The position numbers were made by a program, and so were the translations under genes. From Diplosphaera chodatii (taxonomy: Eukaryota; Chlorophyta; Trebouxiophyceae; Prasiolales; Stichococcaceae): a stretch of DNA of 64,000 bases. Within the stretch, counting starts at the first letter, position 1. Each line of letters begins with the position of its first letter. Shown here piece after piece: positions 23,401 through 35,489 of this stretch. The stretch spans positions 2,170,001 to 2,234,000 of the forward strand of contig JAALGY010000057.1 in assembly GCA_032358165.1 (NCBI GenBank), read 5' to 3'. The notes below the pieces were generated by a model. That model did no database searches, was not told the origin of the DNA, and saw nothing but the letters and a program-made list of their open reading frames with translations.

Positions 23401-26400
23401 TATAAAGCTGTCTGCCTCCTCAAGCGCAGCGGCGACGTGCAGCGTGCGGATGTGCGGCGCCCGCGGGTGGAAGAACAGGTGCGTGTTCAGCACGCACACG
23501 CTGTGCTCCCAGCCGTCTGCCACGTCAGCGCTGGCGGCGCCGTCTGTCGGCGCCTGATGCGCGCCGTGCGCCCCGCTGCCGGGGACGCCAGGCTCCGGGC
23601 TGCCGGGCCGGGCAGGCCGCAGCAGCACCAGCTGCGCGATGGTGCCGACGCGCTGCAGGGCAGCCTGCAGGTGCGGCGAGGCCCGCAGCAGCGGCAGCAG
23701 CGTCGCGTGCCGGCTCTCCTGCAGGCGGACAGGCGCCGAGGACGCTGACTGTAGGTCCTGACGCTGGAGCGAGGCAGCATGCGGCAACATAGGTGGCTGC
23801 AGGACATGGCCGGCAGGCGTGCAGCCCTGACAGTCTCTAAAGCTGAGCAGCCTGCCTGACGGAGCCAAAACTGCAACACGCAGCGCACAGCGGGTAGTGC
23901 GCACCTCGCCATCCTGCAGTTCAGCCAGTTTGGCAAAGATCTGCCGGAAGTTGAGGTCACGCTGTGCGACTGCAGCAAAGCGCGAGCGCCGCCAGAAGGT
24001 GGCGGACCCCTCCGACGTCTTGCCCGCCTTATTGGTGTACACCCCCTCAAAGCCTGACGGTGCCAGCCGCCACGTGTCAGCAGGAGCCTAGCGTAGGCTG
24101 ACAGGCCTGTACCCAGATAGTGCGAAAGCCGTTGGCATGTAAACCTAAGGCAGCAGACAAGTAGGACCCCCCCAGCTGGTGCACACCCGCTGCATGTAGG
24201 TGCGGGCGGAAGTAGACTGCAAAGGCCTTCTCGTCCACTTCCTGCAGGCAGATGATGTCGGCACTGAAGCCCAGCAGCTCTGCCATAATGAGCGGCCGCC
24301 GGTAGCTGGCCTCCAGGAACCTGCAGCAGGATGGTTACCTTTTCTGTGTGTTGCACAATGGACTATGTTTATCATGGTGCTCCACATGGCACCTTTGGCA
24401 AGGTGCAAGGCCTGTGACAGATGCAATATGTATACCCCTATGTTAAAACATGCAGCGTGCCACAGTCTGTGATCCCAGCGTGAAACAGCTGCCAACCTCT
24501 TGGGGCAGTAGCTGAAAAGCTTGTTGATGCCCTTCTCACTGGAGGCATATTGATCCGCCAGGATGTTGTAGGTGATCACCCTGAACTCTGGGTGTGCCAG
24601 CGGCTGGGCTGCAGGTGCAGCGCACAGGTAACACTCAAGTCACCTCTGCAGTGTTTTGAAGCGCTCCCCAACATCAAGCACGCACAAACCGCGCAGACCT
24701 GCTGGTGCGAATGCTGGGAAATGCGGAGGTGATCACAATAGCTCACTAGAGATGTGGTCGTAATGCCACCGACCTGTGAGGGCATGCCGCCGTGTGGTGG
24801 GCGTGTCAGTGCCGGGGCCCGCTTCGACAGGCCCAAAGGTGATGACTTCAGGGTCACCGAACCGCAGCTGCTGCGCCTGACTGGTGGGTACACCCGCATC
24901 TCGATCCCCATTGCAGTTGCTGACGGTCGTGCTACCTGCACACAACTACACTCTCATACGGAGGCAAAGCATCTGATTGCAAAAGCAGGTAAGCACGCAC
25001 TCCAGCTCCAGAGCAATCCAGTTGGACCGCCCCCACCCTACGCAAGTGTCGCACCTGCAGGAACCTGCGCCGCAGGCGTGCACTCCACGCGCAGCATGCA
25101 GCCGGCATCAGCGGCCACTGGAACATAATGCTGGCCGCGGGCATCGATCGGCTGGAAGGCTGATGCTGTTGGCAGCCGCCTGTGCCACGCCCACTGTGAC
25201 GCCTCATCACTGGCAAACTGCAACTGCAGCGGCCAGGAAGTGGCGATCTCAAAAATGTTGGGAGGCGCTACTTTGCTTTGGGATGCAAACACTAACTTGC
25301 GCAGGGTGTGGCGCAGCAATACCCTGCTTGTCCCCGCTAATGATCTCACCGTGGCCATGGCAAGCACAGGGCAGCCGACCACTGCCTTCCCATGCACCTC
25401 AAGCTGCAACACATCCCCAGTACACCATGTGTAAGCCGAGGGTTCGCTGTGCATGTGCCAGGTTGAAGCGAAGTCACCAATTTACACCCTGACACCGGCA
25501 TGCAAATGTCCCCACCATACCTTCTCAACGGTTGGAGGGTTGCGGTCTATGACATATGAGTCATTCCCGATGCGCAGCAGCCTGCCATGCTGCCATGCCT
25601 CGTTATTGCTCAGGCTGCCATCCACTACAGGACTGCAGCATATGCACTCGTCGATTCAGCCTCTTATTCCGACAGTCCGCACAGAGACCATAGCTTAAAG
25701 CATCGAAAGTAGGTACATCCATCCGCCAGCCTCATGGGATCCAGCTGCAGCAGCCTGCCTGTCGGTGGAGCTGCTGTCATGCAGCACCGTCCTCGGCAGC
25801 TCCGCAGCGACACTCTGCGGTGAGTGCTTGGCACGTTGCTTCTTCGCCTTTGAACCACCAGCTGCACGCATGACAGCAGCGCTGTGCTGTCCGCAGTAGG
25901 CTGCTGGCTGGTATTTACAAGAACGCTCAGGATGGCCATGCGGTGGCATTGGAAGCAGCTGAGGTGACGCGTGCGGCCTGGCTGCTGTCTCACCAGCTGG
26001 TGGTGCGGCGCTCTTCTGAATGCGCATGAGTGGCTTCTCCAGCGGCTCATCCTTCGGCCTAGCGAGTCAGTGACGTGGTGTTGAGAGTATGCTGCATGCA
26101 TGTCATGCACCCACTGGTCAGCAGCCACGCAAGCCTGCTGGAGGCGGTGCGTACCGGGACAGGTTGCGCTGGGAGCCATTGATGTTCAGCACGATGGTGA
26201 TCTTGTCGTCAGCTTCATGTGATCTGACCACCACCTACAAGCGGCGGTGAGATCATCACGACGACCAGTTGCAACGTTTACTGATTGCCGCCAGTGGTAC
26301 GCGATCAGCGTGCATGACCTTATCTGGAGACGTTGCCATGGGACGTGGCTTCCGTCGAGCTTGCTTCTGCGGCACAGACCGCCTGACTGCGAGTGCAGCA

Positions 26401-26474
26401 ACCCGGAAGCATACACCACGCAGCGACATCAATGGCGCTGCGGCTGCCGCGTGTCGCCAGCTGCTGTCAAGCAA
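20484..26474 (-). CDS. fused PDE12-like 2'-phosphodiesterase and YRDC threonylcarbamoyl-AMP synthase
   Basis: Two enzymes in one reading frame. The N-terminal part is PDE12-like, an exonuclease/endonuclease/phosphatase-family enzyme removing 2'-5' or 3' adenylates. It has a basic, Arg-rich start (26474 or 26429, likely mitochondrial presequence), ITIVLNINGSQRNLS, LLRIGNDSYVIDRNPPTVEK (about 25530-25600), VEAGPGTDTP, ITYNILADQYAS, SADIICLQEVDEKAF, VCVLNTHLFFHPRAPHIR, LLCGDLNSDLNEGIP and FPSDHLS, covering the catalytic Glu, Asn, Asp and His motifs. The intron 22156-22266 joins SDHLS to VVFDMAW, the true PDE12 C-terminus. The same exon (21957-22155) runs through an Ala-rich linker into EGVIAIPTDTLYG, the YRDC N-terminus. 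YRDC blocks follow: SSSKGIAAIYAAKQR, LLPGPVTVVLRR, LNPGVETIG, VRMPDHGF, ALALTSANLSGS and FQILRRGAEPAA, then TAA at 20484-20486. An internal ATG at 22143 could in theory start YRDC alone. Confidence 0.87.
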
Positions 26475-26922
26475 AGCTCCACTCTCATGCGCCGCGGTCC
26501 AGGTGATCTTCCTACATCATCTCGTTCTACCACCCAGCCTGAGTATGTACCTCGAGAAACAGATTCTGCAGGTGCTGTCCGACATAGCTGACTTCACATG
26601 CATGATGCATCACCCAATGGTAGTCACATCTGCATTTGCAACTGCCTCGTCCAATTTCGTGACCTTGGTCAGGCAACTTCTGCTTTCGCACCACACCTTG
26701 TTACATGCTGCGCGGTTTCTATTTTCGTCCAGCAAACTAGCAGCGTTCAATCATGTGAGCTGCGCAACCCAGAAAATTCTAGAATTGACGCCTCATTAGG
26801 CCAGAAGAGTTGATCTCCTGACGATGATCACGCAACAAGGCGGCCAAATGGTGGAACGCCGTCCGATCAGCGCGTGATCAGCCAAAAGTTTTGTATCAGC
26901 AGCGGATGGGTGGACTCCCAGG
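26475..26922. promoter_or_regulatory. divergent spacer PDE12-YRDC / ARP7
   Basis: 448 bp between start codons, presumed bidirectional promoter; no recognisable element beyond a few A/T-rich patches (AGAAAATTCTAGAATTG near 26770). Confidence 0.4.
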
Positions 26923-29504
26923 ATGAGCTCGGCCATTGTGGTGGACTTGGGCAGCAGCGCAGTCAGATGTGGGCTGGCCAACAGCTACTTGACCGACACT
27001 CAGCCGTCTGTGGTGAGTACCACCTCGCGCGACGTGTCTGGCGGTGCTGTCTGCGGCGCTGTCTGCAGCGCTTCGGAGTATGCAGATACAATTGCTTGCT
27101 GAGGGTGTATTTGCAGGTGACATCCATTACCTTTAGGAATGCTTCGGCGACGGACGCCACGCAATCTGAAGGCGGCGTGCAGGCGATCAGGAACGGTCAG
27201 ATTGCAGAGTGGGCCGCACTGGAGCGCATCCTGCACGATGCGATCTACATGCAGGTTGGAAAGCTGTAGGCTGCTGTCCTCCATGGTGTCCTGAGGATAC
27301 TGAGGCTGCAGGCGTGCATGGAAAACCTTGGCACGCGAAGCTGCCGGCGTGCTGACGGCCCTACTGTGCTATGCGCTGCCTGCAGTTGGGTTGGGAGGTT
27401 GGCGAGGAGGGGAACATGCTGATCGCTGAGCCGCTGTGCACGCCCAGGGTGAGGAGCAAGATCCTCGCGCCACAAGTGTGCCGTCACTTTGCATTGTATT
27501 TTGTGATACCAGCGTCCTGGGCTCACGCATCGTGACACCGGCGACACACACGAGCCGTGTGTAGCTTGCCAACGTGTGTCAGCGCGCCTGCAAGCAGCAG
27601 CTTGCCCCTGCCATCGTGACCCTTGTGGCATCGTTGCGTGCAGGACGACCGCGAGCAGCTGGCGCAGCTTGCCTTCGAGGTGTTCAACGTCAGCGGGCTG
27701 TTCTTCGCGGACCAGGCGCTGCTGTCGCTCTTTGCCGTGGGCAAGGCCACCGGTCTCGTCATCGACTTTGGACACACCAAGACAGGCATGGCGCTGTTGC
27801 GCTCGCCGTGCAGCCTGCAACAACTCAGCTGTTGAACAGCAATGTCCCAAATGCCTGGCATCCTTCCTGCCCGTCCCATTTGTTGCAGCACTAAGCTGAT
27901 GCCTCACCCACCCGCCGTCTGCTGTACACTGCAGATGTGTCGATGGTGGTGGACGGTCTGCTGTACCTGCCGTCGGTGCGGCGGCTGCCGTTTGGGGGCC
28001 GGGACGTGACGCAGCACCTGCAGCGGCTGCTTGCTGCACGTGGTGTCGCCATTGACGACCTCGATGTACTTCAGGCAAGAGACAGGTGTTGGCACACATG
28101 TTGGACGTCATCCTCTGCTGCCGGTCCCTGTCCTGTGGGCGGATTGCCTCAGCCAGGAGTATGCTGTCTCGGACTGCAGGGCCTCAAAGAAGCCTGTGCC
28201 ACGGCAGAGGACGACCAGGCAGCCGAGGTGCCCTCTGCTGACACACGATCATGCCAGCTGATAGGATGTGATGCTGCATAAAACCCTGGATCACCTCAGC
28301 TACGTAAAGTTGATGTGATCACTGCGTCCAACCGTGCAGCAGGAGGGCAAGGCAGCTTTCAGGTTGCGTGACGGCCAGGAGGTGGCAATCAGGTCGGTCG
28401 GCCAAAATAATCTGAGGCGCACTGACGCACAACCTAGCAGTTGCCTTGCAGATTGCACCACATCGGGGCCCACCACCAAGGTGCGCTCTGTAGATCGTGT
28501 GTGAACCAGCGGCAACTCATCTACATTCAGTGGTTTGTGCAGTAGCGAGGAGGCCGCGGGGTTGGCGGCGTGCATGCTGCAGCCGTCACTCGCAGGCGCA
28601 GACTGCCCCTCGGTGGTGGAGACCGCCGCCGCATCTGTCTTCACCCACCTGGATCCCGCCATCCGGAGGGTGCATGATGAAATATGCACCAGGCCGCAGA
28701 TACATTTACATTGCATGCCACTGCAGTTTGCAGTTGTGTTAACTGCTTGCTCGGCATTAAGCAGGTGGCTGCTGTGGCATGCAGACGGCCTTAGACTCGG
28801 TGCTGGTGTGCGGCGGCGGCAGCACAGTGCCAGGCCTCACCCAGAAGGTGAGGCATGGTGACATAGGCCAGCCCTCGCCGTGTCGAGCCTGCCATGCACA
28901 ACTGCAGTTTAGCAAGAGACTTCGAGGGGAGGCATGGTGACATAGGCCAGCCATCGCCGTGTCAGCCTGATATGCACAACTGCAGTTCAGCAAGAGACTT
29001 CGAGAGGGATTTCGACAGGGTCGCCCGCATAGTCGAGTGTACTGGGAGCTGCTGAAACTTTGACGATGCAGCCTGGCATCCACAGCGGGTACATGCATAT
29101 GAGGGTGTTTCATTCCCGATGTCTACCTCCAGTTGTGTCGGGAGCTGCGGCAGCTGCTGCCGCCGCTGCTGACGCCAGTGGCAGCGACCGTACCAGAGTA
29201 CATGCCGGCAGCCACCCTGCAGCATTCCTCGTGGATGGGGGGCGCTGTGCTGTCAAAGGTGCACGCCAGAGTCGCCTGGTTTGAGGTCTGCCAAGGCATC
29301 CATCGCTGAGCCGCTGCCTGCAAAGTCTGTCGTCAGAGCGATTGTCAGCAGTTCTCAAGGGTTTGCTGCTGTCAATGTGCTTCTGCGCGTCACACTTGGG
29401 TGTTGCTGCGCATGCAGATCCTCATGCAACACAATCATTACATGTCGAAGGGCGAGTACGAGGAATATGGGCCTGCGGTTGTGCACAGGAAAATGGGTAT
29501 TTGA
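26923..29504 (+). CDS. ARP7: actin-related protein 7
   Basis: Nuclear actin-related protein, in plants a subunit of SWI/SNF-type remodellers. The start MSSAIVVDLGSSAVRCGLAN gives the phosphate-1 loop of the actin fold, ending at a phase-0 GTGAGT donor near 27013. Exons then give VTSITFRNASATD, AIRNGQIAEWAALERIL, NMLIAEPLCTP, REQLAQLAFEVFNVSGLFFA, GLVIDFGHTKT joined to DVSMVVDGLLYLPSVRRLPF (phosphate-2 and connect-2 motifs) and LQRLLAARGVAIDDLDVLQ. Later come FRLRDGQEVAIR, EEAAGLAACMLQPSL, DSVLVCGGGSTVPGLTQK (adenosine motif, ending at the donor at 28848), ATLQHSSWMGGAVLSK, and the tail EYEEYGPAVVHRKMGI with TGA at 29502-29504. The YxxxGPxVVHRK ending is specific for ARP7 rather than true actin (which ends SGPSIVHRKCF) or ARP4/5/8. 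Intron 28848 onward contains a tandem duplication. Confidence 0.87.
28850..29007. repeat. 79-bp tandem duplication inside an ARP7 intron
   Basis: Two diverged copies (28850-28928 and 28929-29007) sharing GGCATGGTGACATAGGCCAG, GCACAACTGCAGTT and AGCAAGAGACTTCGAG. The first copy begins two bases into the intron, so the donor site is not duplicated. Confidence 0.85.
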
Positions 29505-30085
29505 CCATCTGAGCCGTCCGCAACTCCTGAGCTGTGCAGCTGAGCTGAAGTGAGGAGAATCAGGTGGGGCGATTACACATGATCGCGCCAAGATACATTG
29601 CTTGAGCTGTACATTGATCTGTCAAGAGATCAAGAAGCAGGTCGTCTTTGCTGTGATAGTGCTTCATGTGGTCAATCTGCAGGTCTCCCAGAAGGGCTGT
29701 GGCACCTTGGGTCGTTTGGTCATTCATGAAATTCATTTACTTTACCACCGCATGTCACAAGATGTAAAGAGTGCAAAAACAATGTTGAAAGACCAGCCTG
29801 ACCCACAATGCATTGCCGCAGGGTGAGCCCCAAAACCATGCACACATGCATCAGGCATAGCCTCTGGCGCAGCCCACCATGTGACAATGTACTGTAGCTC
29901 AGCAATAATATGGTTTGACGAAGAGCCGCACACGGCTTGTGTTCAACCAGTAATGAATGCCATGCTGCCAAAAATGCTATAGGCAAGCTGTTTCCAGTAT
30001 CAATGGTACCCATGACTTGCACCCTGCATTCCCGTCTCGCCACGGGCGATCAATTGTGAACCTTTGGGGCGCCCTGTCTGTACAT
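29505..30085. other. convergent 3' spacer, ARP7 / purple acid phosphatase
   Basis: 581 bp between facing stop codons, A/T-richer than the genes. It holds a plus-strand TGTAA and no plausible coding frame. Confidence 0.55.
29763..29767 (+). terminator. TGTAA poly(A) signal, ARP7
   Basis: Plus-strand TGTAA 259 nt after the ARP7 stop. Confidence 0.4.
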
Positions 30086-33000
30086 CTAGTAAGGGTGGTT
30101 CTGCTTGCACGGCACGTACTTGTTGTGCTTCCACTCGTAGCTGCAGGCAAATGATGACATATCAGCACTCTTGATCAGTCTTCATCACAGGTCTGCCAGA
30201 CCTCATGCGACAGTGGAGTCATGGTGGCAGGCATATAGGGAGCCGCCATCACAGGAGCGACACTACTCACAGCTTGCCGCCAAACTTGACGAAGCGCTTG
30301 TGCTGGTAGTCATGGTCGTTGAACTTGGGCTTCTTGGCAGGCGCCTTCTGCTTCCGCGTGGGCGTCTTCTGCAGCAGCACAGCAGCGAAGACCTATGAGA
30401 AACTGCAACACATGCATCCGGCTAGCACCGTGGTAAGTGCAGAAACAACTGAGTGCACACCAACAATGCAAGAGCCTGCTCATGAACCCCGACACACTGC
30501 GCCGAATTAGCGGTGCACAGCTCCAGCAGGGTGCTGTGTCACGTGATGCTGTGTTCTGCTCACCGCCGGCTTGGGCAGCGGCGCCAGCACGGCGCCCTGG
30601 CGGCGGTTGGGGCACGCCCGGGTGTCTCGCTGCAGCACCATCTGCATGACCAGGTAAACGAGATGCGATTTCAACGCTGCACGAAGCACCAGTCATGGCT
30701 GCAGAATTACAGGTGGTGGGCCATTGCATCTTGGCAGACTTCGCGCCACGAGCAGCAAGCAGGAGTGCAGAACGCTACACGTGCAGAGCCAGCTCCATCT
30801 TTGTGAATGCACAACAAATGCTGAGGCGCACCGAGTCAGTCACGACGGGCAGGCCGTCCAGGTTGCGGTACCAGCTCCACGAGGCGTGGGTGCTGTCCTG
30901 CATCAAACAACATCAGCACGACGTCAGACAGACTGCGATAACATGCGCAGCCCAGAGTGCAATGGCACCGTACAGTGACATTTGTCAGGCGTGAACAGAA
31001 TGAGCACACGAAAGCAAGCTGACAGCTGATGCTTGTTGTTCCATCAGCTTCATCTAATACGCCATTGTCCATCAAGCCGATGCACCAACCTGGATCTCCA
31101 GAATGGCATGGCCGAAGGCATCCTCGCGGTATGCGCTCCACTCAGGCTGCGTCGGCGTGCAGTATGGCACCTGCACAGCATCAGAACATCGAGTCACTGG
31201 GCAAATTCTGAGCACAACTAAAAGACAAAATGCAGCTCAGTGTGCGTGGGATTCCGAACCAGGCATATGGCTCTCGCGCGCCAGGGCATCGTCGCACCTG
31301 TGTCTTGGGGGAGATGCAGGTGGCAGGGTCCGCGGCCAGGTCGTTGTCTGATGGGTTGGGGCACGAGCCGTTGGTGTTGACATCGTTGGTGAAGGTGTCC
31401 ACAAACTGGTGGTACAGCTGCACACACCAACGATGCAGCCGAGTGAGAATTGTGCGCACGGTGTGTCTGCTGCGAAGCATGCAGTGGTTGCAACGGTGCT
31501 GCCCCAGCAGATGTTGGAAGCAGCAATCAGGCAGGCGCAACAGGCGCATGCATGCACACACACCTGCTCGGAGTTGCCGCCGTCACCAATTGTGATGTAT
31601 GTTGGTGCGCAGCCGTTGGGGTCGACAGTGTAGTTGTTCACCTGCAAGGGATGGGGGCCGACTCAGAGGTAGCTCATACACAGCAAGTCACATGGCGCAA
31701 GGGGGAGAGCACAGTAAGCGGCTTGGCCATCATACCGGGTTGCTGCGCTCGTATGCGTGCACATGCCTGCAGGGCAGACCACCATATATTATATCAGCTC
31801 TTCGAATAGACACGTCCATCATCCAGGGACTTCGTGTGTATCAAGCCTTTGGATACGCTGGTCAGCTGACTACTAAATGTTAGCAAGGCGAGGGCCAGCC
31901 CAGGGTGGCAATGCAGTGTTGCAATATGGATGCACCGCTTTCGACAGAGCAGCACAACACGTACCCAGACATGATGAGGTCAACGCCGGCCGAGTTGAAC
32001 AGCGGCTCCCAGATCTGGCGCCAGCAGTCTGCAGAAGGCAAGGCACAGGCTTTTGCTTGAAAGTGTGCAAAACATCGCTGACATGTCCGCCGAGGCCTGC
32101 TGCTCGCTGCAGTCCAACAGCTGGACGCACCGTACTGCTTGTAGTGAACGGTGTAGGTGTGGTACACTGGGCCGTGGAAGACTGCAACAGGTCGACATTG
32201 ACACAGTCAGGCTCCTGGCAGCCCAACATGCGTGGCACTGCACTGACATCTGCCAAGCACGATGCGCCAGTCAAGCTAAATGCGACAGTGCTGCTAAGAA
32301 GGAGGACACTCACTGACGAACACCCATGGGGTCTTGGACCTGCAGCACACCAGATGCAAACTGTTGGTAGCTGCTCAGCACGTGATGATATCCACTGCCA
32401 CCACCCTCTGCTGCCATCCTCTGTGATGTGCGTGCATCTGCAGCAGTGCATGAAGTTTATCAAGGCGCACCGGTCGATAGAAGCGATATCAGCCTGGGCC
32501 CAGCGGTACTGCAAGCACAAAGGAAGCAAAGTCATAACCGCCACATCCACTGAGTGTCAAGTCAAATTCAACTCTCGGTGAGAGGCACACGTGTACACGG
32601 ACATGGTCATGCACATGACGGACTCGATGCGCACCTGCATTGACGTCCTGGCGTAGTCGGTGTACTGCGACAGGAACACCACGTGCACTGGGCCATGCTC
32701 GATGGAGCTGCGACAAGTGCACAAGGGATTGGTCAGTGGGCTCATGCTGCAGTGGGCATCTGCCCAGGCTTGGTGCTGTTCTGCGACACATTTGTTGGGC
32801 ATGCAGCAGCGAGACAGGTAGGCATGCTGTCTGTTGGAGGCGCTACTCACTAGTACAGGTTGGAGTCGGAGCCAGCCTGCTCAAATGGCATGGGGTACCG
32901 CTGGTTGTAGCTCTGCTGTGAGACACCCTGGTTGTTGCCATTGCTGGTCTCAATCTGCATGGTTGAACCGGCCAACTGAGAGACAGCCTCCTCTTAGGCA

Positions 33001-35489
33001 CTCACACGGTGCCATCTGTGCAATTGTGCAAGTGTGCAAAGAGTGCAAAGCACAAACCATCTTTGTGATGTCTCAGAACGCAAAAGTGTCTCTCACCTCA
33101 TGGTTGCCGTTGGTGGGGTTGTGCGGTGCCTGCAGTATAGAAAAGTATGGAATGAGCGCACAGTAGGTTTCGAAGATCTATGCAGGCATGTTGCTGATAT
33201 ATTCGGCAGTTTGGGCATGCAGGTGGTGCCCTGCAGTGCACCTTTGTGAACACCGGGGAGACGAGGCGGCCTGCATGAAACGACACACAGATATACACGT
33301 GTGAACATGGATCATAGATGCGCAACATTCAGAAGTGCCAGTCCTTTCGAGCATGGCACGTGTTCCTTGGTGAGGTGCTCTTTGTCAAGCCAAGGGATGT
33401 TGGCAGAACAGTGGCGCATATGGCTGTGGCATGCTCGACTCACCCCACAGATCCCACCTGCAGAAAGAGGAACCTGATCAGAAGTGCAGCTTGCAACCAA
33501 TTCGTTGTTCGCAGTGCAAGCTTCAGCAGTGGCAAATGGCGAACTGTGCTTCAAAGTGCGTACTTGACCGGGTTGTTGTTCAGGTAGTGGTCGGCGTAGG
33601 TCAGGTCACTGCAGCAGAATGCCAACGGTTAAAGCCATCGAAGACATTCTCCATTCAATGGGTGAAAACTGGAGCCACTACTTTTGATGACATCGCAGTG
33701 CAGGCAGGAGCAGGCATACCCCATGTTGTAGATCATGTCGGGGTTGTTGCCCGCCAGATGGTTTAGGGTGTCTACACAGCCACCAGCACCCAGTCAGCAA
33801 GCCCATTCTACGATATCATCATGGGCAAGGATTGGGATATCATCACAAGCAGACTTTGGGACGGCGGACCGGAGGAGCGGGTGTCACCTGAGGTGTTGTA
33901 TGTCTCGCCAATATCACCTGTGCCAGGCAGGCTGCATGGTGAGGTGCAGGATGCCACCCACTATCGGTGCAGGTGGTCACCCACTTTGCTGTTGGGCCAC
34001 ACAAACGTCCCCTGCCAGTGCACACTGTCAATCAACAGGTTTGAGCTCCAAAGCACGCACCAATGACGCCGATCCTGATAGGGGAGTCGTCACCCACTGG
34101 CGCCTGCGTTCTGAAGTTGTACTCCTGGGTCCTGCAGCCACATACCGACGACGAACTCAGATCTCGGCACCAACGCTCAGTGCTGATGATGTTCACTGCA
34201 GGAGTCGATGCACCACGGAAAACGATGCACCAAGCTGGGTAAATCGAGTGCCCATTCGGTAGTGTCATATTTCCACCACTTCGTGACCCACTGCTCGAAT
34301 GTGTCATGCAAGACACATCATGGGAATAGCAGAGCAGCAGCAACGTGCAGGGCTGCACTGGAGCGGTGCAAGAGGAGACTGCTCACGGCGGCGCGCTGGG
34401 GTTGAAGGGGTTCTGGATGGAGTAGTAGTAGCGGGTCGACGGCTTCAGGCCCGTCAGTTTGGCCAGGTGCAGGTAGGGGGAGATGTAGTACACCTTGGCG
34501 CTGGTGCCGTTGTTGGCGGTCTGCGTGTAGGTGTGGGGCAGCCTGCGGCACACACATCCCCTTAATTTTGCCAGGGACCCATTTGATGGTCGGAAACGGG
34601 GCGATCACTGACAGGGCGAGGATTGAAAAGGCAGGCACACTCGCCCTGCTAGTAGATTCTGCCGCCAGTGCTCACCCAGCCCTGATGGACTTGTTGAGCC
34701 TGCCGCTCCTGGTGCCGTAGGACACGATGGACTGCTTGCCGTATGGCAGGGGGGGTCCAGCGGGCGGGGTGGTGGTGTATGTGCCGTTCGAGTACGTGCC
34801 GGTCGTGAACGTGACCCACACCTCGGTCGGGCTCACGGTGGTGAGCTTGACCTGCATGTGGCGGCAGCCAGCACTCGTGCGGTGAGTTGCTGGGTCTTGT
34901 TCACGGCGGTCTGTTGGCTTCGGCAAGTCCCGGGCCAGGCACGCTGCAGATGCAGCATGCGGACAGCACCCACCTGGTCCGGCGTGTCTGCGTTCGGCCG
35001 CGGCGCGAAGCGGAAGTCGTTCTCCTGAAGGTCCTCAGTACCATAGATGAACCTGCATACGTGCACAACATGCATGTGAGCAGACCTAGCTAGGCAGATC
35101 TAGATGGATGAGTCATGCCAGCAGTGAGTATGCGCTCACACTGTCAGCAGTCAATGGGTGACTACACAGACACATCGCGCAGTGGCGCACCGTGGGGACC
35201 CCGCAAGGGGGGTGTTCGACATGTTCTGCTTCAGGTAGTAGAGGTTGTCATTCTGGGAGATCGGCGTTGATGGCTTGGGCAGCTGCTCCTGCAACATGAA
35301 AGGGGTTAACACTGTGAGGGTACCGACCCTGGCAGCGGTGAACGACCAGCTCGTGATGGGTCGCAAGAGGCATGTGGTTGACAGGGAAGCGACAGCAGCA
35401 GGGGCACTGCAGGGTGGGCGCACAGCGCCAGCAGAGGCGGCGGCCAGCACTGCCAGGCAGGCCACGAATGCGACGGCGGCTGACGCCAT
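30086..35489 (-). CDS. secreted purple acid phosphatase
   Basis: Binuclear metallophosphoesterase, probably secreted or vacuolar for phosphate scavenging. The start MASAAVAFVACLAVLAAASA is a clear signal peptide. An N-terminal Fn3-like domain follows (VKLTTVSPTEVWVTFTTGTY, KSIRAG, LAKLTGLKPSTRYYYSIQNP). All five metal-binding motifs are recoverable across the many exons: GVIGDIGETYNTS (GDxG), MGDLTYADHYL (GDxxY), PTNGNHE (GNHE), WVFVIFHGPVYHTY (the His in FHGP) and SGHVHAYERSNP (GHxH). Further conserved pieces are VNNYTVDPNG, TYITIGDGGNSEQ and DSTHASWSWYRN. A Lys-rich tail follows (RKQKAPAKKPKFNDHDYQHK). The last exon, spliced from donor GTGAGT at 30269, gives YEWKHNKYVPCKQNHPY with TAG at 30086-30088. 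If that intron is retained, the protein stops at TGA 30267-30269 instead. About fifteen exons; the longest intron-rich gene here after ARC6. Confidence 0.88.

Noticed and set aside
27245..28111. 288-codon minus-strand open frame
   Set aside because: Antisense to ARP7 exons carrying the actin phosphate and connect motifs; spans their introns without splice logic.
33960..34045. Possible extra phosphatase exon reading GDVCVAQQQS
   Set aside because: A GGGAC start mimics the GDxG motif, but the exon at about 33892-33935 reading GDIGETYNTS gives the true metal motif and joins in phase; this one is intronic.
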